Origin: Streptomyces brasiliensis
Lineage (GTDB): Bacteria; Actinomycetota; Actinomycetes; Streptomycetales; Streptomycetaceae
DNA: 64,000 nucleotides
Reading direction: 5' to 3'
NCBI RefSeq assembly: GCF_014647875.1
Contig: NZ_BMQA01000002.1
Coordinates: forward strand, 186,001 to 250,000
This document shows positions 47,673 to 58,131 of this stretch, piece by piece. Both the position numbers and the translations under genes were made by a program. Numbering within the stretch: the first letter of the stretch is position 1; each line of letters opens with the position of its first letter. The notes beneath the pieces are model-generated. The model ran no database searches, was not told the DNA's origin, and saw nothing but the letters and a program-made list of their open reading frames with translations.

Positions 47673-48767
47673 CTAAGGGGGTGCGGCCAACGGCGTGTTG
47701 TCGGGTGCGGGTGCGTGGGGGTTGTTCGCGCAGTTCCCCGCGCCCCTGTAGGTCTCGCTGCGCTTCGCCCAATTCCTGTCGTTCCGCAGGATGAGAACAG
47801 CGACGTCGTCCGTCGGAGCGCCTCTTGTGTGGCGGAGCAAGGCCGAGAAGACCCTGCGCAGGATGGCCTGGGGTGTGGTCGTGGGAGCGCGCGTCGCGTC
47901 GGCCAATGTCTCCGGCAGGGAGAAGAAGCGGCCCCTCGCATCACGGGCGTCCTCCGCGCCGTCCGTGTAGAGGACCAGGGACTCGCCGGCACGCAGTTCG
48001 CCACATGGTACGGCGACCAGGCCGGCCGGGAGCGGGAACGGGCCCAGCGGCGGCAGGGGGTCGCTGTGCGCCAGGGGCTCAACCCCGTAGCCACCCAGCC
48101 GATAGGGCCAGGGATGGCCGCAGTTGAGGGCGCTCACCTGTCCGTCGCGACCGATCTCCAGGAGGAGGACCGTGACGAACTCCTCGGCCACCGGGTCATC
48201 GGGTTCCCGGCAGCTCGACGGGTGTTCGGCGCGGGCACGTTCGTGTAGACGGCGGACGAGAGCGCGCTCCAACCGCCGTAACACGGCGGCCAGTTCACGC
48301 TCGTCGTGGGCAGCCTCGCGGAAGCTGCCGAGGACGGCGGCGACGGTGCCGAGCGCGGCGAGACCGTGGCCGCGCACGTCCCCCATCACCATTCGCACAC
48401 CGTGCTCGGTGGCGATCGCCTCGTACAGATCGCCGCCGATGGCCGCACCCCGGTCGGCGGACAACTGGGCGGCGGCGACGGTCAGGCCGTCGAGCCGTGG
48501 CGGCGGCGGACGCAGCAGCACGCTCTGGGCGGCACCGGCGACCTTGCGAATCTGCCGCAGCTCACGCAGCAGAGTGCGGTGGACGTGCGCTATGAGCCCG
48601 GTGCCGACGACGAGGAACACGGCACTGGTGCCGATCCGCGCGCCGAGCCCGTTCTGCTGCGCGAGCGGGCAGGCCAGCTTGTAGGTGATCGCCACACTGC
48701 CCCATGCGGTGGGGAGCCCCAGGGTGAGCAGACGCCGGGTGGGCGCCCGTGCCTTGATACGGAACAT
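47673..48767 (-). CDS. SpoIIE/RsbU-type PP2C serine phosphatase, membrane linked
   Basis: 364 residues: two N-terminal hydrophobic stretches (LTLGLPTAWGSVAITYKLAC, IGTSAVFLVVGTGLIAHV), a short linker helix, then the PP2C-type phosphatase with IGGDLYEAI, MGDVRGHGLAALGTV, LNCGHPWPYRL, LVLYTDGAEDARDARG and TDDVAVLIL. Such enzymes dephosphorylate anti-anti-sigma factors. The natural domain ends about residue 325; the last 35 or so residues (after RNDRN) are translated from a dispersed intergenic repeat that removed the original stop. ATG 48767 is the first sensible start. Confidence 0.9.
   Translation of the reverse strand: MFRIKARAPTRRLLTLGLPTAWGSVAITYKLACPLAQQNGLGARIGTSAVFLVVGTGLIAHVHRTLLRELRQIRKVAGAAQSVLLRPPPPRLDGLTVAAAQLSADRGAAIGGDLYEAIATEHGVRMVMGDVRGHGLAALGTVAAVLGSFREAAHDERELAAVLRRLERALVRRLHERARAEHPSSCREPDDPVAEEFVTVLLLEIGRDGQVSALNCGHPWPYRLGGYGVEPLAHSDPLPPLGPFPLPAGLVAVPCGELRAGESLVLYTDGAEDARDARGRFFSLPETLADATRAPTTTPQAILRRVFSALLRHTRGAPTDDVAVLILRNDRNWAKRSETYRGAGNCANNPHAPAPDNTPLAAPP
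47694..47747 (-). repeat. Dispersed intergenic element, short variant, inside the phosphatase 3' end
   Basis: Minus-strand sequence AGGGGCGCGGGGAACTGCGC followed by GAACAACCCCCACGCACC, a shorter form of the element family. It overlaps the coding frame of the phosphatase and encodes the tail GAGNCANNPHAPAPDN. Unlike copies 2 and 3 it starts with ACAGGGG rather than TAGGGG, so no stop is provided. Confidence 0.75.
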
Positions 48768-48936
48768 GCGGATGCCCCCACACCAGCCCCGACAGAGCAG
48801 AATCGGACCGACCCCGAAAGGCCGGTCCGATTCTGTCGACGGCATGACCTGGAGGACCAGATCAGCCCCAGTTGCCACTCAAACGAGTGAGAACCGCTGC
48901 ATTTATGCAGGTAGCCGCACTGCAACGCGCCCCGAT

Positions 48937-49009
48937 AGGGCCGCGGGACTGTGTCGATATGCGGCTCCGCCGGGTAGGCGCGACAAGCCACCGACGACCC
49001 GCAGCCGCC
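48937..49009 (+). repeat. Dispersed intergenic element, copy 4
   Basis: AGGGCCGCGGGACTGTGTCG then ATATGCGGCTCCGCCGGGTA and GGCGCGACAAGCC: same family as at 7449 with some drift, in the opposite orientation. Lies between the phosphatase start and the pheT stop, in the pheT 3' region. The rest of the 279-nt gap shows no gene. Confidence 0.75.
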
Positions 49010-49046
49010 GAACCACACAGTCCCCCACGGCGACCAGGCACGGCGC

Positions 49047-51550
49047 CTAGGCCCGAAGCACCGCTCCCGTACGCGAGCCCGCGAGGGCAACCGCGGCGTC
49101 CCGCGCAGCAGACGCCTCGTCAACCGTCAGCGTCCGGTCCCCCGCCCGGAAGCGGAGCGCATACGCCAGCGACTTACGACCCTCACCCAGCTGCTCGGCG
49201 TTCTCGTAGACGTCGAACAGCCGGATGGACTCGAGGAGTTCACCCGCACCCTCACTCAGCGCGGCCTCCACGTCGGCATGCGGAACGCCCTCGTCGACCA
49301 CCAGGGCGACATCCTGCGTCGCGACCGGGAACGTCGAGATGTGCGGGCTCTTCACGAGGCCCGCGCTCGCCTGCTCCAGGACGTCCAGGTTCAGCTCCAT
49401 CGCGCAGGTGCGCGCGGGCAGGCCCAGGGTCTTCAGGACGCCGGGGTGCAGCTCACCGGCGTACCCGACGACCCGCTCCGCGCCGTCCACGACGACCGCC
49501 AGCTCGGCGCAGCGGCCTGGGTGCCACGGGCCGTACTGGCCCTTGCGGACGATCAGTCCGGTCCCGGACTCGCGGGCGAGGATCCGGGCGGCCTCGATGG
49601 CGTCGGCCCAGTCGGACGGGTGGCCCTTGCCCCACCAGCCGGCCTGCTCACGGGCGCCGGCGAGGACGACGGCGGCGTGCCGGGGCTGCTCGGGCAGCGC
49701 CTCGTCGAGGGGGGCGAGCTCCTCGTCGGTGGGCCGATGGTCGACGGGCAGGCGCACCGCGACCTTCAGCTCCTCGCGCGGGTGGAAGACCAGGCCGGTC
49801 TCGAAGAGGGCCAGGTCGTGCGAGCCGCGGCCATCATTGCGACGCAGGGCGCCCAGCAGGCCGGGCAGCAGCGTCGTACGGAGCGCGGGCTCCTCGTCGG
49901 AAAGCGGGTTGACCAGCTTGACGACCCGGCGCTTCGGGTCGTCGGCGGCCAGGTTGAACTGGTCGAAGACCTGCTCGCCGATGAACGGGTAGTTCGGCGC
50001 CTCGACGTAGCCGGCGCCGGCCAGGGCGCGGCCGATGCGGCGGTGGAGGCGCTGCCGCTCGGTCAGGCCCAGGCCCGCGGGGGGCTTGGGCAGCGTGGAC
50101 GGCAGGTTCTCGTAGCCCTCGAGCCGGATGACCTCTTCGGCGAGGTCGTTCGGGTCGGTGAGGTCGGACCGCCAGGACGGGACGGTGACGTTCAGCTCGT
50201 CCTGCCCGTAGACGTCGCAGCCGACCTCCTGGAGGCGGCGTACGACGGTCTCGCGGCCGTAGGCGACACCCGCGACCTTGTCCGGGTGGTCGGCCGGGAT
50301 GGTGATGGTGTGCGGCGCGGTGGGCGCGATGACCTCGGTGACACCGGCGTCCGCCGTGCCGCCCGCGAGCAGCACGAGCAGGTCGACCGTGCGCTGCGCG
50401 GCGGCGGACGCGGCCTGCGGGTCCACGCCGCGCTCGAAGCGACGGGACGCCTCGGAGGACAGCTTGTGCCGGCGGGCGGTGCGGGCGATGGAGATCGCGT
50501 CGAAGTGGGCGGCCTCGATCACGACGTCGGTGGTCGTGCCGTCCGTCTCGTCGATCTCCGTGTTGGCGCCGCCCATGACGCCCGCGAGGCCGATCGGACC
50601 GCGGTCGTCGGTGATGACCAGGTCCTCGTCGGACAGCGTGCGCTCGACGCCGTCGAGGGTGGTGAGCTTCTCGCCCGGCTCGGCCCGGCGCACGCCGATC
50701 GCGCCTTCGACGCGGGCGCGGTCGTACGCGTGCAGGGGCTGGCCCAGCTCCAGCATCACGTAGTTGGTGACGTCGACGGCCAGCGAGATCGGGCGCATGC
50801 CCGCCTTCTGGAGGCGGCGCCGCAGCCAGATCGGGGAGTGTGCCTCGGGGTCGAGGCCGCTGACCGTGCGGGCGGTGAAGCGGTCGCAGCCGCAGGCGTC
50901 GCTGACCCGCACCGGGTAGCCGTAGGCGTTCGGCGCGGGCACGTCGAGCAGGGCCGGGTCGCGCAGGGACAGGCCGTAGGCGGTGGCGGCCTCGCGGGCG
51001 ACGCCGCGCAGGGACAGGGCGTAGCCGCGGTCGGGAGTGACGGCGATGTCGAGCACCTCGTCGACGAGCTGGAGCAGCTCGATGGCGTCGATGCCGATCT
51101 CGGTCTCCGGCGGCAGCACGATGATGCCCTTGGTGCCGTCGTCGCCCATGCCCAGCTCGTCGCTGGAGCAGATCATGCCGTGCGAGACCTTGCCGTAGGT
51201 CTTGCGCGCGGAGATCGCGAAGCCGCCGGGCAGGACGGCACCGGGCAGGACCACGACGACCTTGTCGCCGACGGCGAAGTTGCGGGCGCCGCAGACGACC
51301 TCCTGGGGCTCGCCGGTCCCGTTGGCCTGGCCGACGTCGACGGTGCAGAAGCGGATCGGCTTCTTGAAGCCCTCGAGCTCCTCGATGGTCAGCACCTGGC
51401 CGACGACGAGCGGCCCCTTGAGGTCGGCGCCGAGCTGTTCGACGGTCTCGACCTCGAGGCCGACCGAGATCAGCTTCGCCTGGACGTCACGGCCGGTCTG
51501 AGTCGCCGGCAGGTCGACGTACTCCCGCAGCCAAGAAAGCGGGATCCGCA

Positions 51551-51551
<1 letters not shown>
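49047..51551 (-). CDS. pheT: Phenylalanyl-tRNA synthetase beta subunit
   Basis: 834 residues, usual length. N-terminal tRNA-binding (EMAP-like) domain ([20 protein letters not shown]), B3/B4 editing domain ([17 protein letters not shown]), B5 domain, the catalytic-like core, and a C-terminal ferredoxin-fold anticodon-binding domain ([20 protein letters not shown]). With PheS it forms the (alpha-beta)2 enzyme that charges tRNA-Phe; the beta subunit edits Tyr-tRNA-Phe. The start overlaps the pheS stop (TGATG). Confidence 0.98.
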
Positions 51552-52714
<1,163 letters not shown>

Positions 52715-52814
52715 TCACCGGCCGAGTCACCGACTGACAGCGCCGTGTGCAGGACACATAGGTGCCAAAGGCCGAGTCTAACGGGGTGGCGGAATACGAA
52801 TGCGCCCGTGGCCG

Positions 52815-53939
52815 TCAGGCGAGATACGCCGGAGTGCTCACGGGCAACGTAAATCGGAACTCGGCGCCCCCGCCGGGCGCGCGTCCGACCGTGATGGTGC
52901 CGCCGTGGGCCTCGACGATGCCCTTGACGATGTAGAGCCCGAGGCCCGTGCCACCGCGCTTGCTGCCCCGCCAGAAGCGGGTGAAGACGCGGTTCATGGA
53001 CTCCTCCGGGATGCCGGGGCCCTCGTCGCTCACCGTGACCGACGTACCGGCGTCCTCCGCTTCGCGCGGGGCCACCGAGGGCGTGATGTCGATGGTGACG
53101 GTTCCCTCGCCGTGCCGCACGGCATTTTCCAGCAGGTTGCTGAGGACCTGGTCGATCTTGTCGGGGTCGGCCCACAGGGCGGGCAGCGGCTGCTCGATGC
53201 GCAGCAGGAACCGGTCGGCGGGCTGGCCGGCGGCGACGTACGCCTGGATGTGGCGTCCGACGGCGGCGCCCATGTCGACGGGCTGCCTGCGCACCTCGAG
53301 GCGTCCGGAGTCGATGCGGGAGATGTCGAGCAGCTCGGCGATGAGCCGGGTGACACGGTCGGCGTCGGCGTCCACGGTCTCCAGCATCAGCCGCTTCTGG
53401 TCGTCGGTGAATCTCTCCCACTTGGCCAGCAGGGTCGCGGTGAAGCCTTTGACCGAGGTGAGCGGGGAGCGCAGCTCGTGGGCGACCGTGGCGATCAGCT
53501 CGGCATGGCTGCGCTCGGTGCGGCGGCGGGCCTCGGTGTCCCGCAGGCAGACGACGACCCGGCGGACGGGGCCGGTGGGCTCGTCGCGCACGTACCGGAC
53601 CGAGACGAGGACTTCCCGGCCCCCGGGCAGCAACAGGTTGCGCTCGGGCTGGCGCACCCGGATGGCGAGCCCGCCGTAGGGATCGGTCAGCTGCCACCAG
53701 CGCCGCCCCTCCAGGTCCTCCAGGGGCAGGGCCTTGTCCAGGCGTTGTCCCAGGGCGTCCTCGCGCCGTACGGCGGTGATGCGGGCGGCTGCCGAGTTGA
53801 AGCAGACGACCCGCCCGTGCTCGTCGGCGATCACCAGGCCGTCGGGCAGCTCCTCGGGGTCGACGCCGACACCACCGGGGTCCTCGTGCCGGGGCGCGGG
53901 CACACGCCGCACGTCCCGCCCGCTCGTGCCGACGCTCAT
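52815..53939 (-). CDS. Soluble PAS-domain histidine kinase (orphan)
   Basis: 374 residues, no membrane helix. A PAS domain (about 29-140; LPDGLVIADEHGRVVCFNSA) is followed by the phospho-acceptor His154 in VAHELRSPLTSVKGF and an ATPase domain with DQVLSNLLENAVRHG, DEGPGIPEESM and GGTGLGLYIVKGI. No response regulator gene is adjacent, so its partner is elsewhere. It lies between pheST and a TrmH-type methyltransferase, all on the minus strand. The signal bound by the PAS domain is unknown. Confidence 0.92.
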   Translation of the reverse strand: MSVGTSGRDVRRVPAPRHEDPGGVGVDPEELPDGLVIADEHGRVVCFNSAAARITAVRREDALGQRLDKALPLEDLEGRRWWQLTDPYGGLAIRVRQPERNLLLPGGREVLVSVRYVRDEPTGPVRRVVVCLRDTEARRRTERSHAELIATVAHELRSPLTSVKGFTATLLAKWERFTDDQKRLMLETVDADADRVTRLIAELLDISRIDSGRLEVRRQPVDMGAAVGRHIQAYVAAGQPADRFLLRIEQPLPALWADPDKIDQVLSNLLENAVRHGEGTVTIDITPSVAPREAEDAGTSVTVSDEGPGIPEESMNRVFTRFWRGSKRGGTGLGLYIVKGIVEAHGGTITVGRAPGGGAEFRFTLPVSTPAYLA

Positions 53940-53989
53940 CCCCGTACCCCACCCTTCAGCTGCCGTGGGCCCCCGAGCTGGTCACCCTA

Positions 53990-54838
53990 CTAGCTCTCGG
54001 TGACGGAACGGCACCCTCCGGAGGCGCGCTGTGCACGGGCCGACGCGTAGAGACATACGGCGGCGGCGGTGGCGAGGTTCAGACTCTCGGCCTTCCCGTG
54101 GATGGGGACGCGCACGACGGCGTCCGCCAGCGCGCGGGTCTCCTCCGGGAGCCCCCAGGCCTCGTTCCCGAACACCCAGGCGGTGGGCCCGCCCATGGTC
54201 CCCTTGTCCAGCTCGTCGTCGAGGTCGTCGGTGCCGGCCCCGTCGGCGGCGAGGATGCGTACGCCGGCGTCCTTGAGCCCGGCGACGGCCCGCTCGACGG
54301 GGACGCCGACGGCGACGGGCAGATGGAACAGCGAGCCGACGGAGGCGCGGACGGCCTTGGGGTTGTACAGGTCGACGGAGGCGTCGGTGAGGACGACGGC
54401 CTCGGCCCCGGCGGCGTCGGCGCACCGCAGCACGGTCCCGGCGTTCCCGGGGTCCCGTACGTGTGCGAGGACGGCGACGAGCTTGGGCCGGCCGGCCAGG
54501 ATCTCCTCGAACGGCGTGTCCACGAACCGGCACACCCCGACGAGGCCCTGCGGGGTCACGGTGGTGGAGATGTCGGCGATCACCTGCTCGTCGGCGAGAT
54601 GCACCCGGGCACCGGCGTCGCGTGCCTCCCCCATGATGTCGGCGTACCGCTCCGCGGCCTCGACGGTGGCGAACAGCTCGACCAGCGTGTCCCGGTGTCC
54701 CGCGGCTTCCCGCACGGCCTGCGGCCCCTCGGCGAGGAACAGCCGCTCCTTACTCCGGAAATTCCGCTTCCCCAGCCGCCGAGCGGCAGCCACACGCGCG
54801 GAACGGGGGGAGATCAGCTCAGGAGAGACGGGGGGCAT
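53990..54838 (-). CDS. TrmH/SpoU family RNA 2'-O-methyltransferase
   Basis: 282 residues: N-terminal L30e-like substrate domain (KRNFRSKERLFLAEGPQAVRE) and SPOUT methylase with motif 1 VLAHVRDPGNAGTVLRCADA, motif 2 AWVFGNEAWGLPEET and motif 3 VRVPIHGKAESLNLATAAAV that form the SAM-binding knot. It methylates a ribose of rRNA or tRNA; exact site unknown. Chosen start ATG 54838 has GAAGG seven nt upstream; ATG 54844 is nearly as good. It is 190 nt downstream of rplT, beyond a strong hairpin and a dispersed repeat. Confidence 0.92.
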   Translation of the reverse strand: MPPVSPELISPRSARVAAARRLGKRNFRSKERLFLAEGPQAVREAAGHRDTLVELFATVEAAERYADIMGEARDAGARVHLADEQVIADISTTVTPQGLVGVCRFVDTPFEEILAGRPKLVAVLAHVRDPGNAGTVLRCADAAGAEAVVLTDASVDLYNPKAVRASVGSLFHLPVAVGVPVERAVAGLKDAGVRILAADGAGTDDLDDELDKGTMGGPTAWVFGNEAWGLPEETRALADAVVRVPIHGKAESLNLATAAAVCLYASARAQRASGGCRSVTES

Positions 54839-54869
54839 CCTCATACCTTCGGAGACTTGTAGCGCACGA

Positions 54870-54939
54870 AGGGGCGCGGGGCTGTGTCGATATGCGGCTC
54901 CACCGCGTGCGCGCGACCAGCCACATCGGGCCCGCGGCC
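54870..54939 (+). repeat. Dispersed intergenic element, copy 5
   Basis: AGGGGCGCGGGGCTGTGTCG then ATATGCGGCTCCACCGCGTG and CGCGCGACCAGCC: same family as at 7449, opposite orientation. It sits between the TrmH gene start and the rplT terminator. Confidence 0.8.
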
Positions 54940-54965
54940 GAACGACCACCGGCCCACCCAATGGC

Positions 54966-54997
54966 AGGACCCGCAAGCCATACAGCCTGCGGGTCCT
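54966..54997 (-). terminator. Terminator of the infC-rpmI-rplT operon
   Basis: Perfect 10-bp inverted repeat AGGACCCGCA / TGCGGGTCCT with a 12-nt loop, about 30 nt after the rplT stop. Confidence 0.85.
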
Positions 54998-55028
54998 ACA
55001 GTTCACGTCGGCTGAAGCCGGCGCAGCG

Positions 55029-55412
55029 TCACGCGGCCTTCGGCGCGTTGACGTCCGCCGGCAGCGCCTTCTGCGCGGCCTCGACGAGCGCGGCGAACGC
55101 GCTCGCGTCGTTGACGGCCAGCTCGGCCAGGATCTTGCGGTCGACCTCGATGTTCGCGGCCTTCAGACCCTGGATGAAGCGGTTGTACGTGATGCCGTTG
55201 GCGCGGGCAGCGGCGTTGATGCGCTGGATCCACAGCTGACGGAAGTCGCCCTTGCGCTTCTTGCGGTCGTTGTAGTTGTAGACCAGCGAGTGGGTGACCT
55301 GCTCCTTGGCCTTGCGGTACAGGCGCGACCGCTGACCGCGGTAGCCGGAGGCCTGCTCGAGGATCGCCCGGCGCTTCTTGTGGGCGTTGACTGCCCGCTT
55401 GACGCGTGCCAC
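55029..55412 (-). CDS. rplT: 50S ribosomal protein L20
   Basis: 127 residues, very basic, binds 23S rRNA early in 50S assembly: [63 protein letters not shown] 55412 has AAGGAG nine nt upstream. In other bacteria L20 represses its own operon by binding a leader structure; the hairpins upstream of rplT and rpmI here could serve that purpose. Last gene of the operon. Confidence 0.98.
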   Translation of the reverse strand: MARVKRAVNAHKKRRAILEQASGYRGQRSRLYRKAKEQVTHSLVYNYNDRKKRKGDFRQLWIQRINAAARANGITYNRFIQGLKAANIEVDRKILAELAVNDASAFAALVEAAQKALPADVNAPKAA

Positions 55413-55432
55413 TTGTTTAACTCCTTGTAGCG

Positions 55433-55458
55433 GGGCCGCGGTTCGACTCACGCGGCCC
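55433..55458 (-). promoter_or_regulatory. Hairpin just upstream of rplT
   Basis: 8-bp stem GGGCCGCG / CGCGGCCC (55433-55440 with 55451-55458) with a 10-nt loop, immediately before the AAGGAG ribosome site of rplT. Could tune L20 translation; inferred. Confidence 0.55.
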
Positions 55459-55511
55459 GGAAACGGCTGGGTCCCGGTCCTGACGCAGGGCGCTTGTGCG
55501 CGCCCCCGGCG

Positions 55512-55706
55512 TCACTTGCCGAGAAGCTTCTTGATCTTCGCGGCGTCGCCCGGGGCCATCTCGGCGTTGCCGGTGAGACGACGCGTCACGCGGGACGACT
55601 TGTGCTCGAGCAGGTGGCGCTTGCCGGCGCGCTCACGGAGCACCTTGCCGGAGCCGGTGATCTTGAAGCGCTTGCTGGCACCGCTGTGCGACTTGTTCTT
55701 CGGCAT
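55512..55706 (-). CDS. rpmI: 50S ribosomal protein L35
   Basis: 64 residues, small and basic: [20 protein letters not shown], then [18 protein letters not shown] and a C-terminal KIKKLLGK. Full family length. ATG 55706. It lies between infC and rplT as in most bacteria, with a large hairpin just upstream. Confidence 0.98.
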   Translation of the reverse strand: MPKNKSHSGASKRFKITGSGKVLRERAGKRHLLEHKSSRVTRRLTGNAEMAPGDAAKIKKLLGK

Positions 55707-55731
55707 AGCGCCGTTATCTCCTCGTCGGTGG

Positions 55732-55772
55732 CGCTCCGGTGCCCGGTCGCGAAAACCGGGCACGGTGGAGCG
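55732..55772 (-). promoter_or_regulatory. Large hairpin between infC and rpmI
   Basis: A 9-bp inner stem (GTGCCCGGT at 55739-55747 with ACCGGGCAC at 55755-55763), a 7-nt loop and a 6-bp outer stem (CGCTCC at 55732 with GGAGCG at 55767) form a bulged hairpin in the 111-nt infC-rpmI gap. Position and shape suggest an autoregulatory or RNA-processing element of the ribosomal protein genes. Confidence 0.6.
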
Positions 55773-55817
55773 TCGCTGCTTGTTTCGGTTACATCCAGGG
55801 GACTCGCGTCCCTCGGA

Positions 55818-56462
55818 TCACGCCTCGGCGGGTTCCTCGGCGGGCGCCTCGGCCTCGGCCTCGGCGGGGTTCTGCGAACGACCGGGGTTGGCCTTCGCCT
55901 CCGCCTTGCGGGCCTCCTGCGCCTGGCGAGCCTCGGCCATCGCCTCGGTCTTCTTCTTGTGCGGACCGAGAACCATGATCATGTTGCGGCCGTCCTGCTT
56001 CGGGTTCGACTCCACGAAGCCGAGGTCCTGGACGTCCTCCGCGAGACGCTGCAGCAGTCGGTAGCCCAGTTCGGGCCGGGACTGCTCGCGACCACGGAAC
56101 ATGATCGTGATCTTGACCTTGTCGCCCTGCTTGAGGAACCGGACGACGTGACCCTTCTTGGTGTCATAGTCGTGCGGGTCGATCTTCGGCCGGAGCTTCA
56201 TCTCCTTGATGACCGTGTGCGCCTGGTTCTTGCGCGCCTCACGGGCCTTCATGGCCGACTCGTACTTGAACTTCCCGTAGTCCATGAGCTTGCACACGGG
56301 CGGACGGGCGTTCGCCGCGACCTCGACCAGGTCGAGGTCGTACTCCTGCGCAAGCTCCAGGGCCTTCGCGAGCGGCACGATGCCGACCTGCTCGCCACTG
56401 GGACCGACAAGTCGCACCTCGGGAACGCGAATCCGGTCGTTGATGCGGGGCTCGGTGCTGAT
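55818..56462 (-). CDS. infC: Translation initiation factor IF-3, AUC start codon
   Basis: Binds the 30S subunit, keeps 50S off and checks the start codon. 214 residues: N-domain ([40 protein letters not shown]), linker helix ([15 protein letters not shown]), C-domain (KMKLRP-type [19 protein letters not shown]) and an extra acidic, Ala/Glu-rich tail of about 25 residues. The conserved start ISTEPRIND is preceded by AGGAGG and four nt, so the codon used is ATC (56462-56460). Rare starts are known for infC and allow IF-3 to repress itself. An in-frame ATG at 56537 is possible but adds non-conserved residues. Confidence 0.93.
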   Translation of the reverse strand: MSTEPRINDRIRVPEVRLVGPSGEQVGIVPLAKALELAQEYDLDLVEVAANARPPVCKLMDYGKFKYESAMKAREARKNQAHTVIKEMKLRPKIDPHDYDTKKGHVVRFLKQGDKVKITIMFRGREQSRPELGYRLLQRLAEDVQDLGFVESNPKQDGRNMIMVLGPHKKKTEAMAEARQAQEARKAEAKANPGRSQNPAEAEAEAPAEEPAEA

Positions 56463-56548
56463 GGATCCTCCTCGGTAGCACCATGCGGCCGCCTGGCGGA
56501 CGACCACGTATGTCTGGCTGACATGGAGACCAACCATCACGGCACATG

Positions 56549-56569
56549 AAAAATGCCCCGGACGGGACA
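56549..56569 (-). terminator. Intrinsic terminator in the infC leader (possible attenuator)
   Basis: On the minus strand a 6-bp stem TGTCCC / GGGGCA with tetraloop GTCC is followed directly by TTTTT. True U-tract terminators are uncommon in Streptomyces, and this one lies 87 nt before the infC start, inside the leader. It may attenuate the infC-rpmI-rplT operon. The roughly 200 nt further upstream contain more GC-rich stems that could form alternatives. Confidence 0.65.
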
Positions 56570-56839
56570 CAGGCGGGACTCCGAAGCAGCCGGAGCACCG
56601 CCGCGGTGAGCCCGCGGGGCGCGAATCGGACGACTCCACCGTCCGTACGGAACGGTGGTGGTCGTCTGACCGGTGACCCGCCGTCCCGTGGGACGGTCAG
56701 GTGGGAGATCGGAGCCTCCACTTGTGGGCCGGGCACGCGGTGTCCGACCGGTCGTTCAACAAGGCTAGCAGCTCGGGCCGGGAACGGCTAACCGAGGCCG
56801 ACTGGGGCCGCACGCGCCCCGGCGCCTATCGTGTCCCGC

Positions 56840-57208
56840 ATGAGTGAGACCTCCCCCTCCAGCCCGGACGGGCAGCCCGACTTCGACGAGATGGCCCGCG
56901 ACATCGCCGAGGTCCCCGCGGTCGAGGTGATCGTGACGGTCGCCGTCAACCTGATGAGCGCCGCCGCCGTGAAGCTCGGCCTGACCGAGGAGGGCGACAA
57001 GTACAAGGACCTCGACGAGGCCCGCAAGCTGGTCGGCGCCCTGGCCGGGCTGCTGGACGCGAGCGCGACCGAGATCAGCTCCTTCCACGCGGCGCCGCTG
57101 CGCGACGGCCTGAAGTCACTGCAGCTGGCGTTCCGCGAGGCGTCGATCGTCCCGGACGGGCCGGGCCAGGGCCCCGGTGAGAAGTACACCGGGCCGGTCT
57201 ACGGCTAG
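56840..57208 (+). CDS. DUF1844 family protein
   Basis: 122 residues: acidic start (ETSPSSPDGQPDFDEMARDI), then the helical DUF1844 core EVIVTVAVNLMSAAAVKLGL, YKDLDEARKLVGALAGLLD and LKSLQLAFREASIVP. Cytoplasmic protein of unknown function, very often next to infC in actinobacteria, as here (divergent). ATG 56840 is chosen since TATCGT (56827-56832) seven nt upstream gives a leaderless transcript; GTG 56831 is an alternative. Confidence 0.88.
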   Translation: MSETSPSSPDGQPDFDEMARDIAEVPAVEVIVTVAVNLMSAAAVKLGLTEEGDKYKDLDEARKLVGALAGLLDASATEISSFHAAPLRDGLKSLQLAFREASIVPDGPGQGPGEKYTGPVYG

Positions 57209-57226
57209 CCGGTCCGCTCGGCCTGT

Positions 57227-57246
57227 GTACGACTGATCCGTCGTAC
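57227..57246. terminator. Hairpin between convergent DUF1844 and SseB-like genes
   Basis: 7-bp inverted repeat GTACGAC / GTCGTAC (57227-57233 with 57240-57246), 6-nt loop, in the 41-nt gap between two convergent stop codons. It could end both transcripts. Confidence 0.6.
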
Positions 57247-57249
57247 GGC

Positions 57250-57981
57250 TCACCCGCGAACGAACAGGGGCTCGCCCGGAGGCGTGGTCCCGGCCGGCAG
57301 CAGTGCCAGGTCGAGGCCGCGCACCAGGCGGGCCCTCAGCGTGTCGTCGGCCGCGAGGCGCTCCGCGACGGCACGGGCGGCCTCGGCGGGCGCGGCGGCC
57401 GGGTCCAGGACCAAAGCCAGGGTGCCGTCGGCCTGCCCGGGGCCGAGGTGGGCGCGCAGCACCGCGGGCTCGCCGGCGACGGCGGCGCGTACGGCCTCGA
57501 CGACGGCCGGGTCGGCGAGCGGGGCGGTGCTCGTACGGCCCTCGGCCAGCGCCAGCAGGGCCGGGCCCGTCAGCTCGAACGGCACCGGCCCCGCCATGTC
57601 GAGGACGACCGTGTCCGCCTTCTCGTGAGCGGCCGCCTGCAGCGCCTGGTGCAGAGGTACGGCGACGGGGCGGGCCGCCGGGTCCCAGCGGGCGAGGGAG
57701 TCGGTGGAGGTGAAGGCCGGCAGGGCCGTTCGGGTCCCGGCCTTCAGGGTCGGTACGGCCATGTCACTGGTCTTCTCGCGGCGCAGCCGGTTCTCGTCCT
57801 CCTCCACCTCGCCGAGCACGGCCACGACGGGCACGAGCAGCCGGGCGCCCTTGAGTGCCTCGAGCACCGGGCCGACGGCGGTGCGGTCCTCGGCCCAGGC
57901 GGCGAGCGCGGCGCTCAGCCGGGGGTCGGCCGAGCCGTCGTCGTCGGAGTAACCGGGGTCGGGAATGTTCTTGTTCGCCAC
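57250..57981 (-). CDS. SseB family protein
   Basis: 243 residues with the SseB N-terminal domain: LKGARLLVPVVAVLGEVE, DMAVPTLKAGTRTALPAFTS, DSLARWDPAARPVAVPLHQA, DTVVLDMAGPVPFEL. A second domain with LRAHLGPGQADGTLALVLDP follows. The family name comes from enhanced serine sensitivity in E. coli; the molecular role is unclear, and in actinobacteria some members sit beside secretion genes. GTG 57981 is preferred, preceded by GATAAG as a possible -10. Confidence 0.85.
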   Translation of the reverse strand: MANKNIPDPGYSDDDGSADPRLSAALAAWAEDRTAVGPVLEALKGARLLVPVVAVLGEVEEDENRLRREKTSDMAVPTLKAGTRTALPAFTSTDSLARWDPAARPVAVPLHQALQAAAHEKADTVVLDMAGPVPFELTGPALLALAEGRTSTAPLADPAVVEAVRAAVAGEPAVLRAHLGPGQADGTLALVLDPAAAPAEAARAVAERLAADDTLRARLVRGLDLALLPAGTTPPGEPLFVRG

Positions 57982-58131
57982 GGTCACCGACCTTATCGGG
58001 GGGATGCTGCTGCGCTTGTGCGGCCCCCGAAACCGGGCGGACACGCGGCTCACGGGAATCTCAGATTTCCCTGACACAGATCTCACGTCCGTCTAACGAA
58101 GCGCACAGTCCGTCACTCCAGCATCGCGGGC

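Noticed and set aside
56463..56537. Extended IF-3 starting from ATG 56537
   Set aside because: The additional 25 residues are not conserved and contain the AGGAGG ribosome site of the shorter form; the AUC start is the better fit.
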